From Stenogyne calaminthoides (lineage: Eukaryota > Streptophyta > Magnoliopsida > Lamiales > Lamiaceae), in assembly GCA_037126765.1 (NCBI GenBank), contig JBBCBC010000026.1, positions 31,047,698 to 31,111,697 on the forward strand: 64,000 nt of DNA, given 5' to 3'. Below are positions 10,754 through 22,181 of this stretch, piece by piece. The translations under genes and the position numbers were made by a program. Positions within the stretch are counted from its first letter, which is position 1. Every line of letters starts with the position of its first letter. The notes beneath the pieces were generated by a model, which made no database searches, was not told the origin of the DNA, and worked only from the letters and a program-made list of their open reading frames with translations.

Positions 10754-12449
10754 TGTTGGGGTTATACTGAAAAGTATGCTTTTACTTTGTATAACCAAAC
10801 TGAAGTTTCTTATTTATTTACTGAAATAAATTATTTAATCACTGTTGCATTAAATATGAATGAATGTTATATATGTTTATTGCAAACCCGTTCAATAAGA
10901 CAGTACGTATTACGTTGTAGTTAATTTGGTGATACCCGGTCACTGAAGATCAAATTAACAGCCCTCGTAATTAAGTACAAATTCACAACCCAGATGGAAA
11001 TGAACGAACCCACATGAACGGTTGAAGTGTGAGACCCAGATTGGCCTGTCTTGACCAAGGGATCACACTAGTGCATTTAGGTGCGCTGAATGAGGACCTA
11101 CAGGAGGACAAATTCTTCGGTACTGAATATACAAGAATTAAACTTCAGTGGTGCGTTGTTTCTTAATCTCCGTCCCTTAAATAGGATCGTGTGAAATTAA
11201 TAAATATTGCTTTGACTTATGATGGGAAAAGAGTCAATGCGATTCGATACCTTATATCTTGGGCAATATTATTAATTACATGACGATTGCTGACATTTAA
11301 TACGGAGAATCGCGTGCAAGTACGTCTTGCTTGATTTGTCCCCTTGGTGGGCTCATATCCTTTATCATGTCAAATCTTGCAAGTGGAAATTTATTTCCGG
11401 CATGGATAATAATGTTGAGATGTCTTTACTCCAAGGACAAAGATATTAATTAATATAAAGCTTGTTCAGTGGCGTAATTAATTAATGGACTAAGATAATC
11501 TTAAACGCGCGGGAAATAATGACCGGGAGCCATGTTATATGTGAAATCGTAATATGGATTAAGATGGATAGTTCAATATTAATTTTATAGTGGAGTAAAT
11601 TAATATTAATGGACTTGAATAATATTTGGCCCAAATATTAAAGCTTCATAGTGCATTGAAGGTCCAATCTTAATTCTCCTAAAGGCCCCCCAAATAGCCC
11701 AAAATAAAGTCCAATTAATGAGAGAGAGAAGAAAATATTCTTGCTATATTTCCAAGTGTATTTTTCGAAAATATTATCTAATAAAGGAAGAAAAGATTGT
11801 CTTGATTTTCTTGTAGATATTTTATGGAAAGAGATAATTATTGTATGAATACATAATTATCCCATAAATTCAAGAAGTCAAATCTTGACTCCTTTATTAG
11901 TGTATTTTTTGAAAAAAATAGGTAGAAGAGGGGAAAGAGATTTTTATGGAAAAATTAATTAAGGAGAAAAGAATATAGGAGATATATTCAAGATTTCTTG
12001 GAGATCAAGAAAAGATTTTCTTCCTTAATTTTCTACCTTAAATCTCGCCCCCCTCCTCCCTATTTATACGGGATGAGCTCTTCATTCCCAAGTGCAATTA
12101 CATGTGTTGGAAATATTAGAAATCCACAAAGGCGGTAGCAAAATATTTTATTTCTCTCCCATTAAAATCGTTCGTTGAAATCTTCCCACCGGATAGCGTT
12201 CGTGGACTTTGGGGATATATTTGGGAAGGCTCTTGGGTTGATTCATCCGTTTGATTCTTCAAGAGGTTAGTAATTCTGTAACTCCTAGTTCTGCATGTTT
12301 AGGATTTACGTGAATTATATGTACGCATGTTGTTTATTATTATGTTGAATTGACTTAGGATTAATTCATGTTAGTAATTAACTGTTTAATTTAAATATGT
12401 ATTTAAATAATCACCTCGAATAGATCCGGGCACCCCGATTTTCCCAACA
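10754..12449. mobile_element. Solo LTR (1,696 bp) nested in the copia RNase H region
   Basis: The ends are TGTTGGG and CCCAACA, and the 5-bp target duplication TTGTC is perfect (10,749-10,753 and 12,450-12,454). The host RNase H reading on the - strand (…GNLTKHISLKFFY…) resumes exactly across the insertion, which proves nesting. No internal coding domain, primer site or second LTR is seen. A TATA-like TATTTATAC near 12,061 fits an LTR promoter. A non-autonomous element is a less likely alternative. Confidence 0.82.
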
Positions 12450-12454
12450 TTGTC

Positions 12455-14130
12455 AAGTTCCCTTTAGCATTCCTATTATTCATATGGGCAACAAAAGTTG
12501 CATTTTCCTCATAATGGATGATATGAGATATACCATTATTACATAAATCATAAATGTATTTAAATTAAAATATTACAAACGTCGAAGATACTGAAAATAT
12601 GCTTTAAATTTTTACAATGCCTCCTTATAGGAGAAGCACTAACTTAATCTTGAGAGCAAATTCAATATAAATTCAATATCGGATTTGGTGCAGTTCTTAA
12701 AACATAGTAATGCACTAAGGACACTCTAATAAGGAACTTCTGGTCCTAAAATGTCATATGTATCTTATTTAGGTCCAAATTTGTCTTTCTCCACTTCAAG
12801 GGATCGAACAATTACTAGTGTGCTAAGTAGATGAAATTTAATATAAAATTTCTCCAATACCTTCTCCAAGTAAGCTGATTGGTATATAAAGATTCATTTT
12901 GCTTTAGGGAAATGCTTGATCTGCTGGTCGAGACAATACTTAATTTCACCAATGTTTTATTTCAAAATTCAATCTCTAAGATTAAATTAGCTTTCTTTGA
13001 TTTCCTTACTTGTTCCAATAATATTTAGATTATCACCAGAAATCGAAATAATACAAACACCACCAAAGTAATTTCTTTGTAAACACGTAAGGAAATATTT
13101 CAATGTTTATTTATTCCTCCTTCGGGAAGAATGAATTGAGTCGATCGTGGAATATTCGACCCAAATATTTTATGTCATATAATGACCTTTGTAATTTTAA
13201 TATTGTACTTAATACGATTTTCACCATTCTTCATATGGGGAATTTTATATCCATCAGGGATCTTCATATAAATATTGACATCTATTGATCAATATAAGCA
13301 TGCGGTTACAATGTCTATCAACTGCATTTTACATTTAGTTTACTTACTGCCAGAGATATTAAGTAGCGGAACTTTATTTCATACATAATAGGAGTATATA
13401 TTTTAAATCTATATTGGGTCTCTGTAAAAACCCATGAGCTTCTATTCTCGCTTTGTACCTCATTACATCATTATGCGCTTCCTGCTCAACTATTGACTTT
13501 TGGGTACTGGATCCAGATTTTTAATAGTGAGAGCAATTATGGCAACGAATAAGTTGTCGACAACATTGGTAAATTTCTCCTGTATTTATAATTTCTATAT
13601 TTATATCAACCCGATCTTCATCATTTCCTGGTTGTTCTGCAATTCTAGTATTTTTATTATTTTGTACACGTGTTTCATTACTAGAATTTTCGTCTTCGGG
13701 ACGAATCTCTTCAAAAGACTTCAAGAGTGACTGAATATATTTGCTAGCTTTAGTAATTACCGCGGATTTATGTCTTACATAATAAAGGGTCATTTACTCT
13801 TCTGGCGTGTAGGGGCATTAACATATATAATTGTCTAAAATTAGCACATTTACTCTTTTTGGTGCATTTACTAGAAGTATATGTGCTTTAGTCACTTCTT
13901 TATCATCAGTAAATTAATTTGGCAGATTACTTGCTGAATATTGCAAGTTAATTTATCATTTGAACTTCCAGTTCATTTTGACTAGTGCATGAATTTTCAT
14001 ATTGAAGATTATTTATATTCCACGAAATTTCTCGGCATTCATTGAATTATAAATTCTTATCTCCCCTAATGCCGAGAAATGGTTTTCATTAAATGTGCAA
14101 TTAGCCAACTGGGCCGTGAATTAAGGTACA
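12455..14130 (-). pseudogene. Copia integrase-linker, reverse transcriptase and RNase H remnants
   Basis: Fragments of the plant copia polyprotein can be read in shifting - strand frames: linker wording near 14,050-13,840, RT core between 13,500 and 12,690, and the RNase H EENATFVA segment near 12,500. The YVDD active-site region near 13,050 is degraded (reads like ISISGDN). Numerous stops show it is dead. Confidence 0.8.
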
Positions 14131-16474
14131 TTGTGGTGGTGATATTGAAAACAAATATTGCACATTCTAATATTTGCAGATGGGAAATGTTTAGTTCTTA
14201 CGCATTAGGTATAAAAGGGGAATAATCATGATATGCAGTGAGTCAGATTTGAATTAGATTAGCACCATGTAAAATTTCATGCCCCAAACATGAAATAACT
14301 AAGTTGGAATTCTTCAATAATAGTCTATTAATTAATTTGATAAAATCTATTAGTAATTCAACTAAATCATTCTCGATGTGGACGAGATTAAATACTCAAC
14401 TTTAATTCTCAATGTCATATAATAATCATTAAATGTCATCAAATCGACATTAACCATTCAAATGGATTTATTGGATAAACCAAAATTTTAAGTTCAATAA
14501 TATTTGGCAATTAATTTGCTTCAGGTAAATTATATCAGTCCACAAGTATTTTCATAACTCTATTCAAGAGAAATAAAATATACAATTCCAACTTTAGTAC
14601 GAGAATGTCGTACTATAAAATTTTCCAATTTATGTCTTTGCATAAGCCCCACAAATAAATTAATTTGCATAAGGGATTATGTTATTTGACATACTATGTA
14701 AATAGAATTAGTCAAAATTCGACTTATCATATTTTGAACCGCTCATGTCATAATTTCGATAAATTTGCTTCAGGCAAATTAGTACATCAATCAAAGAATC
14801 ATCATTTTCAATGTTCATATTTGGTTCGAGCAAACTAGTATGATAAGATTCTATTTTGCTTATAATTATGTAAAGACTCAATTCTAGTTGAAAGTTTTTA
14901 GGTACAATTTATATTGTTTCCACTCAAAACAAGTATAGCAAAATGAATCACAACGTGGGAAGTTCAAGTCAAGAAGTTATTACAGTTAAGAGCAAATTTA
15001 ATAGGCTTACTTTTAGTAAACTAGATAATTTTTTACTACAATTGTTCATAAAGAAATTTTGATATAAACTTTCACATGTAGTTCAGATTCAACAATTTTC
15101 AATGAAATAATCAACCGCAAAAATCAATAATAATAGGCAAATAAAAAAATTTCATAGAAATCTTAATTTCTACAGCAAATAATTCCCAAACCTATTATGC
15201 GGCAAACAGTTCTAATTGCTGAAATTTAAAAGGGATCCTTCTTTACTAGAGCGAAATCCTTGGGTAAGAGTTCCTATATCGTCTTATGATAGACTTGGAT
15301 CGTGTCGAGCGCAGGCTCCATGAGAGTTTCAGGAGACGAACAAATTGTTTCCTCATCTTATAGATAGGGGTAGTTTCGTTGATTTTATGCATTTCTCCAG
15401 CAACCGAACAGATGCAATAGCCAATATTGAGTTCAAAAGAAAAACTCAACACAAAGAAGGGTTAGCCAAAAGTAAATTATAGCAAAATTTAATAGGGCCA
15501 CATACTCAAAATTATAATTGCTTAAACATAATTTTCCTTGTTAGTATTTCGTACTTGGGTATCGATTTCATATGTACACGAAGTGAAATCAAAAAGTCAT
15601 AAAAGTAAAAATTTCATTATTCATACGATGTAAATAGCAGATTCGAGAAATTACAAAATCACAATCAACTACACTATCCGTCAATTAAGAATAGCGAAAG
15701 CATAGTTCAATACACATAAATCTTATTAATCTATCAACTATTTATCGGTAAAAAGAAAACGGAGGTATGTACGGATCAAAGGATCTACTATGCTTTTACG
15801 ACAAATTCCTCATATCAGACAAAGCTATCAATCAACAAAGTACTTAATAATAATAAATGATTTGATTACATGCGATGGATAACTCACAGAATCAGACACT
15901 TGATAGGACTTCATTTTAGTTTTATTTACCTTTTACAAATCTTAATGGATGAATGCTTTTTCATTTGATAAAAGGAAACATAGGCATCAACCTTTGCCCA
16001 TTCTCTAATCCTATTGGTTTAACTTACACAAAAAGGAGTATAATTTTCATGAATAAATCACTACCGTAGCAAAATATTAGCAATACGTAATCATTAATAT
16101 ATTGGGCATCATCATGATCAAGACCCACACTCCTTTCAAATCCCACTTACAATAATAATTTGTTGTTTCCATCAAAAGAGGTTCCAGTCACAACCATATA
16201 ACTCTAAGCATTACCCAAACGAAAATTAAATGTATTATAATAAGACAACTAATACATCAAATAATTTATTCGGGCCGGTAAGCCGCTTAGGGCAACCCGT
16301 AAGTGAAATTATATAAAAACATCAATCCAATACACCAATTATGCATAAAATGATAAAATACAGTGATGTGGTTTGATGAAAAGCATACCAGGAGCAATTA
16401 ACGGGTTTTGTGAATTTGATCGACGGGTCACCTGATACGACGATGTCTAGGGTAGAACACTCGTGCTGATAACG

Positions 16475-16735
16475 TGTTGTAAAATATAGAATAAACGTAA
16501 AGAAAATAGCAAGAACACCGATTTGTTTACCCAGTTCGTCCAGAAGGACTCCATATGGGGACGACCAAGACAGGAGGAATTTCACTATGATCTGAGTATT
16601 CTCTATTGCACGACGTTACAATGAGGAATGTATTTATAATAACAATTGGGCTGAAACCCTAAAACTCATGTGGCATAAAGCCCACTAATAATACTAACAT
16701 AAAGTAATGTCCACAATAATAGATTATTTACAACA
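16475..16735 (-). repeat. 5' LTR of the copia element
   Basis: This is the partner of 10,254-10,523, followed on the - strand by TTATCAGCACGAG, a plausible tRNA primer site. Confidence 0.88.
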
Positions 16736-17051
16736 TTTTAAACATATTTTCTCTTTTCTCATTCCGACTTATTTTTAGGACATCTAAATACGCTAAATTT
16801 ACTTGGATCTAATAAATTTCTATAAATATGATATTTTGTAATAGAGAATATAAAATTCAACCTTTTATGCAATTAATAAAGAGTATATTAGTTGAACTGG
16901 GAAGATACTTTTAAAAATAATAAAGTAATATTAATTTAATATTCAATTATATATATTTTTTATAATAAAATAATATTAATTTTTACGTATTTTGCTAGGC
17001 TCTAGAAAATTTAGAATTATAATTTTGGGCATAGGAAAGGAATTAGAAACC

Positions 17052-18402
17052 GGGAAAATTACTCGTAGGTTCAAAATACTCAACATAATTACTCTTAGGT
17101 ACAATTAAATTTTTTTAATACTCATAGTTACAAAATCACACCTAAAATCCCCCCTATGCCCTTAACCCTATTTCATCTCTTGCATTTTAATTTTGATCAG
17201 CCGCTTTCTCACATTAAATCCCCAACCTCACTCTCTCTCTCTCTCTAAAACTTACTCCGTTCTCTCTCTACAAATCCATCATCCAACTTCTTGCTCCTCA
17301 GACGAAGGTAAATAGAGGTGGTCGCGCGCCGACACCGATGGGTGGGAAAAGGAAATGAGTTTTTGGGTGATGTTGGTGGTGGGTTCCCCGCGACGGTTTT
17401 TGGGTGATGTTGGTGGTGATGGTGGTCGCGGCGTCGGCGAATCTGTAATATCGCGATGGCTGCGACACAGATCGACGGCGACGACGATGTTAAGGGAAAC
17501 TAAAATTCGTTCATGGCGGCGACACAGATCGACGAGGGCATAGATCGACGGCGGCAAAATTGCAGATCTACGACACAAATCGACGAAGTGGAAGAGGCTC
17601 TAGCAGAAGGGAACCACACACCCATCTCCGATGCCATAGTTATCCAAAGTAAAGAAATAGAGATAGATTGTGTGGGGATTTTTCATTTTGGGTTTGTATG
17701 TGTGTTGGATTTTTTCTGGGGTTTTTGGGTTTGTATGTGTGTTTTGGATTGTTCCATTCATTGAGAAATAGGAATAGGGATAATTACTCATGGGCAAATC
17801 ACATTACCTTTTGGCTTTTGTGTAAATTTTTTTGCACTAGGCGAATATTTTTTTTGCGCTTGTGCAAGTTTCTTTTGTTGATGATAGTAAATGTACTAGT
17901 AAGAAGAAATGATGGTTGTGCAATTATTCGACTTGGAATTATTCTGGATGGGTGGGCAAAATTCAAACCTAATGAAGGAGGAATAAGGAATGATAGCAGA
18001 TTTAACGAAGGTCCTGTAATTTTTTATTTTTTTTTGCATTTGAAACTGAAACAAATTGTTTTTGCATTTGTATAATCAAGAAATAAACAGAAGAAGAATC
18101 TGAAAAATTTTGAGCTATTTTTTTGAATTTGGATCTGTAAAAGATTTTAATTTTTTTCTGTGTAAAATATTTGGTTTTGTTTTTTGAATTTTATAATCAT
18201 TACTGGAAAATGCCCGTAAAAGAAAAATGAAGAATGAATTGATGTTGAATTGATTTTGCTTTGCTGCAAGTCTGCAACAGTACCAGTGGAATTTTGAGAG
18301 GAAAGGGTTTTACTCTACTTTTTGTATTTAAAACTAATAGATTTTTTGTGATGCACCTAAGAGTAATAACTCTCTAAATTTTGTACATAAGAGTAAGTCC
18401 CC
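17052..18402. mobile_element. Non-autonomous Mutator-like element, 1.35 kb
   Basis: The ~50-bp inverted ends contain TTACTCTTAGGTAC on the left and its counterpart GCACCTAAGAGTAA on the right. The flanking 9-mers TTAGAAACC (17,043-17,051) and TTAAAAACC (18,403-18,411) match at 8 of 9 positions, as expected for a Mutator target duplication. The interior has a GC-richer, gene-like stretch (17,330-17,650) with repeated ACACAGATCGACG phrases. ORFs of 60-135 codons there show no recognised domain. Confidence 0.65.
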
Positions 18403-18758
18403 TTAAAAACCCCAAAAGAAGGAGAAAATAATAGGAGGCCAAAAGCAATTATCAATTGGGCCATTGAAAATAATAGGAGGCCCAAAATCTTTAAAAAATA
18501 GAACACTGTTGTCTATTGGGTATTTTTAATTAATGGTCCTTTCTTCCTTCATTGGTAAATTATTTTGACATCCATTTTTTCTAAAATATTAAAGCGTTGT
18601 ACAAAATTTATATTCCATCAAACGTAAGTATACCTCAATTTTTTGTAACAAAGTTCAATATTAATTTGACTATAAAAGAAATTCTTAAAATAAAATAGTT
18701 CCAATCAACAGCACATTTATTCAATGAACCAAAACATGGGCAAAAACCAAACCAAAAC

Positions 18759-19752
18759 CTATTCACCCCTTATTATTCCATCAGAATAGAAAGCAGCAAA
18801 AGCATCCATTATCCCCTTACTCAAAGACAACCCAACCTCAAATCCCCCCTCACAATCCCTCGATTTACACAACGACATCGCGTACCTCTCCCCATCAATC
18901 GACAACGCTTCGACCTTTCTCGCTCGTCCCCATCCAAAATCCGCACTGTAAATATCAACTTTCTCGGATCCAGAAACTGCCAATCTTTCAGTTTCTTGAT
19001 TTCAGATTGGGTTAAAACGAACGTTGCTTGAACCCTATTAGTTGGTAACGGGAAAGAGGGCGACGGCGATGGCCTCTTTCGGATTTGGTTCAACACAACA
19101 GAGTCCAAATCATGGGGTAGTTTATCAGGGATCTATCAAAAACAGGCAGCAAAGACTTAATTTCACTATCCGAAATCAAGCCTTTCTCCTTATTGATCAA
19201 AGCCGAATATTTTATAAACCCATTAATGGAAGTAGCATCACCAACGCCATGATGGTTGGAGAAACCGATACACACACCACGGCCAGAAAACAGAGTCACC
19301 TGAATCCCGAAAACTTCGAGTACCTTCCAATCGGATTCTTCATCGGTTGTTTGCGACAATAGAGGGACGAAATCGTAGAAACTATCGGCATTTCGTGCAT
19401 GATTTCCAACAAGATTGTCAAAATCATCACTGGACTCGAAGAAAGTTACCGAAACAGAGTCCCCTGTTCTGTAACGAATCACGGGCTTTTGTTCGGGCTT
19501 AAAAGGGTATAATATATTGCCTGCTAAAGGAAATAAATGTTTGAGAGATATTGACAGAGATTCTTTAAGTTTCGGAACGAGTTCCTGCATGAAATAAGGC
19601 TTGGAACAATCAGGAAACTCGTAAAACAGGATTTGACAAATGGGGTGAAAAACAAACCAAGTGATGTCCAAGAAAGTGAGCGGCACCACCGATTGCTCCG
19701 GCGCCGCCCCTTGCGGCGGCGCAATTCGGCAGCTTTCGAGCATGGTTGTCAT
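18759..19752 (-). pseudogene. BAHD acyltransferase pseudogene, frameshift plus internal deletion (BAHD-4)
   Basis: The N-terminal 214 residues are well preserved from the ATG at 19,752, including HHGVGD (the HxxxD site). After LINYP a 1-nt loss (about 19,115) shifts frame. The next segment (DSVVLNQIRKR…SEIKKLKD) is in the new frame, then about 120 codons are missing at one junction (near 18,985) that joins LKD directly to the GSVSGS-type strand. This removes the YFGNC region and the core of the C-terminal domain. DFGWG and the usual C-terminus remain. The junction has at most 1-2 nt of shared sequence. No functional enzyme is possible. Confidence 0.92.
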
Positions 19753-20250
19753 GGGATTGTTGTTGCTGATGAAAGATTTCGGGTTTTTGCTCTGTTATTT
19801 AAAGGTGTGCTTTTACTTACCATTCTTCGCCATTGACGAGCTAGTGGTGCTTTGTTACATCGAGTGTACTGTTTAATTTAATTTACACCAAACCTGCCGA
19901 ACTGTTTGTCTGGTGATTAAAAATGGCATGTTATTTATTTACTGCACATGAGATGTTTGATGAAATTCCTGAGAGACATGCAGTTAAATAGTAGTACAAA
20001 GTAAAAAAATAGAGGCAATTCATACTGAATTCTGTATTGTATTACACTAAAATTTTCACCAGTAATAAGCAATCATACTAAAGAATATAATTTTGGATTT
20101 AACAACACACTACATGGTGGAAACAATTACAATCAACACGCTGCCGTAAACGCGTACTAGCGAAATTGAAATACAAGATGAAACACGATTTAATATAGAA
20201 AAACACAAATGTCGCAGAAATACAAATCAGACGCAACAGTGAAAGACTTA

Positions 20251-20373
20251 CGGCGTGTTTGCAAACTCTATCAACAACTTTTAAATCACTTTTTACAAAA
20301 GTTGTAAAGAGCAACTTTTGAAAATAAGTTATTCAGCACTGTCCTGTCCCGTCAGAGTTTGTAAACACCACAT
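20251..20373. mobile_element. PIF/Harbinger-type MITE abutting the BAHD-5 stop codon
   Basis: This is a ~120-bp relative of the element at 7,564-7,674, with ends GTGTTTGCAAACTCT and AGAGTTTGTAAACAC and a similar interior (AGCAACTTTTGAAAATAAGT) in the same orientation. TTA lies at 20,248-20,250 on the left, and the TAA stop (TTA on +) of the neighbouring gene lies at the right edge. Confidence 0.65.
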
Positions 20374-21726
20374 TTATGAAGAGCCCTTTATTCCTTCAGA
20401 AAAATAAGCTGCAAAAGCATCCATTACCACCTTAGGCAAAGACAAACCAACCTCCAATCCACCCTCGCAATCCCTCGATTTGCACAACGACAACGCGTAT
20501 TTCCCGCCATCAGTCGAGTTTATTTCCAATTTTCTCGCTTTCCCCCATCCAAAATCCGCACCGTAGAAATCAAGCCTGGTGGAGCCAGTAACGGCAAGAA
20601 GTGATTTTGGCATCGACGATTCAATTTCAGATATCCCGCTCGTCTCCCCTTCTAGAATGTTCTCGTTGTCGATCACCTTCTTTTTTATCTCCTCCGACGT
20701 AGCCTGAGCCGCAAGAAAGAACCCTTCCTCCCCGACCAACTCGCGGCGACGAATCTTCGGAAGCCCGTACGATATGCAATTGCCAAAGTAGTTTCCAGGA
20801 ACATTTATTCGGGGCCTTAAATCGACCCCGAATAAGAAGAATTCGAGCTCTTCATCATCAAGAACGTCCTGTTCTTCACTGAATTTCACTGACTTTGCCA
20901 AACAGCTCCATACATAAGCTGCCATTACTACAAAAGATGATACATGATCTAGTCCTGGAATTTTTTCCAGAACCTGAACCTTGAGTTTCTTGATTTCAGC
21001 CGGGCTAAAAACATACGTAGCCCGAACTCTGTTTGTAGGAACAGGGAAAGAAGGCTTTGGCAGGGGAATTTTCGCGACACGGGCCCAATAAACAAAGTCC
21101 AATCCCGGGTCGTACTTTATCACTGATCTATCAAATAGTGGCAAAGGGAACTCCTTTTCTTCTCCATGTTTATTGATTGAAGCCCAAGCACGAAAAAACG
21201 ACTCAAACGAACTAGCATCGCCGACGCAATGAAGGCTGGTGAGGCCAATACTTATGCCACGGCCCGGAAAGAGCGTTATCTTCAGGGCAAGAGCCTGGAG
21301 AAGTTTGAGATCGATTTCATCGACAATTGGAGCCATCTGTGGGATGAAATCATAGAACTTGTCAGCATCACTGGCCTGGTTTCCGACAAGGTAATCAAAA
21401 TCATCATCAGACTCGGAAACAGTTAATGAAACCGAATCACGGGCCTGGTAACGAATCACGGGCTTTTCGTCTAGGCTTAAAGGGTACACTAAATTTCCTG
21501 CAAGAGGGAAGAAGTGTTTGAGAGTTAGGGAGAGTGATTCTTTCAGTTTCGGAACGAGGGTCTCCAAGAAATCGGGCTTGGAGACGTTGGGGAGCTCGTA
21601 GAAGAGAATTTGATGAATCGGAGGAAAATGTAGCCATGTGATGTCGAAGAAAATGAGCGGCACAGATTGCTCCGCCACTGTGTCAGGTGGCGGCGCAATC
21701 TGATGGCTTTCGAGTAGGCTCGTCAT
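20374..21726 (-). CDS. BAHD acyltransferase, malonyltransferase-like (BAHD-5)
   Basis: This is an intact single-exon gene of 450 aa. The catalytic motif is HCVGD (H166-D170), with YFGNC at 313-317 and DFGWG at 391-395. It is more diverged than the other subgroup members: the PP of DPPVPGNYFGNC is missing (RINVPGNYFGNC) and the 'LHCVGDASSFESF' region differs from the 'NHHSVGDASSI' type. That suggests another acceptor. The start matches the paralogues (MTSLLESHQIAPP). A TATAAAA box lies 53 bp upstream of the ATG. The likely role is acylation of a glycosylated phenolic in the cytosol; specificity cannot be read from the sequence. Confidence 0.92.
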   Translation of the reverse strand: MTSLLESHQIAPPPDTVAEQSVPLIFFDITWLHFPPIHQILFYELPNVSKPDFLETLVPKLKESLSLTLKHFFPLAGNLVYPLSLDEKPVIRYQARDSVSLTVSESDDDFDYLVGNQASDADKFYDFIPQMAPIVDEIDLKLLQALALKITLFPGRGISIGLTSLHCVGDASSFESFFRAWASINKHGEEKEFPLPLFDRSVIKYDPGLDFVYWARVAKIPLPKPSFPVPTNRVRATYVFSPAEIKKLKVQVLEKIPGLDHVSSFVVMAAYVWSCLAKSVKFSEEQDVLDDEELEFFLFGVDLRPRINVPGNYFGNCISYGLPKIRRRELVGEEGFFLAAQATSEEIKKKVIDNENILEGETSGISEIESSMPKSLLAVTGSTRLDFYGADFGWGKARKLEINSTDGGKYALSLCKSRDCEGGLEVGLSLPKVVMDAFAAYFSEGIKGSS

Positions 21727-21778
21727 TGGAGTAGATTTATGGAAGGGGATATCTTTTTTTATCTGAAATTTGAAGTCC

Positions 21779-21785
21779 TTTTATA
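21779..21785 (-). promoter_or_regulatory. TATA box of BAHD-5
   Basis: TATAAAA on the - strand, 53 bp before the ATG. The same box and distance occur at the last BAHD gene. Confidence 0.6.
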
Positions 21786-22181
21786 GTTGCAATTCTTGAT
21801 CTCCATTATTTGAGGAGCAATTAAATGAAGTTAAAAATATGGTTGAATGAAAGGGCGTATGAAGAAAGCAAGCTTGGATTACTACACATGAACTAACTAT
21901 TAATAAATTGTTAGCCAAAACATCGAAATCTGAATAACGAAATTGATTTTTTTTTTCCAGCTAGAAAACTTGGGGCAAAATTAGAGCGTTATCATTGATA
22001 ATCGAATTGCATACATGCATACATAAACTAAAACTGATAGTTAGAGAATGAACCGGCCCCTACCTTAGCCCTAATATATAATGAGGAACTCTTGAATGAG
22101 ACCGCCGCACGGTGAGACGGAGTGTAATTTGGGCACTGACGTTTTAACACTTTGGGAGAGATGTGTGTTAATTCTACTAAG

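Larger units (their letters stand above)
10254..16735 (-). mobile_element. Degenerate Ty1/copia LTR retrotransposon
   Basis: The ~270-bp LTRs at 10,254-10,523 and 16,475-16,735 begin TGTTGTAAA and end TTTACAACA. By eye they differ by about 18 substitutions and one ~9-nt gap, so the insertion is old. The purine tract AAGGGGGAG (complement of 10,524-10,532) abuts the lower LTR and TTATCAGCACGAG, a primer-site-like sequence, abuts the upper one, so the element reads on the - strand. Decayed pol wording is legible on the - strand: an integrase/linker piece (ELEVQ…VTKAH, about 13,840-14,110), reverse transcriptase (RYKAR…QRP.ID, IYMKIP, NIIGTSKE, about 12,690-13,500) and RNase H (12,455-12,690, continued at 10,690-10,748). 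Many stops and frameshifts make it non-functional. Flanking T-rich pentamers (TTTTT/TTTTA) are a weak target duplication. Confidence 0.9.

Noticed and set aside
16322..16585. 87-codon - strand ORF ending at the upper copia LTR
   Set aside because: It spans the LTR and primer-site region and shows no gag domain.
17279..17797. Overlapping 60-100-codon ORFs in the Mutator-like element
   Set aside because: They lie on both strands, carry no recognisable domain and come from short internal repeats.
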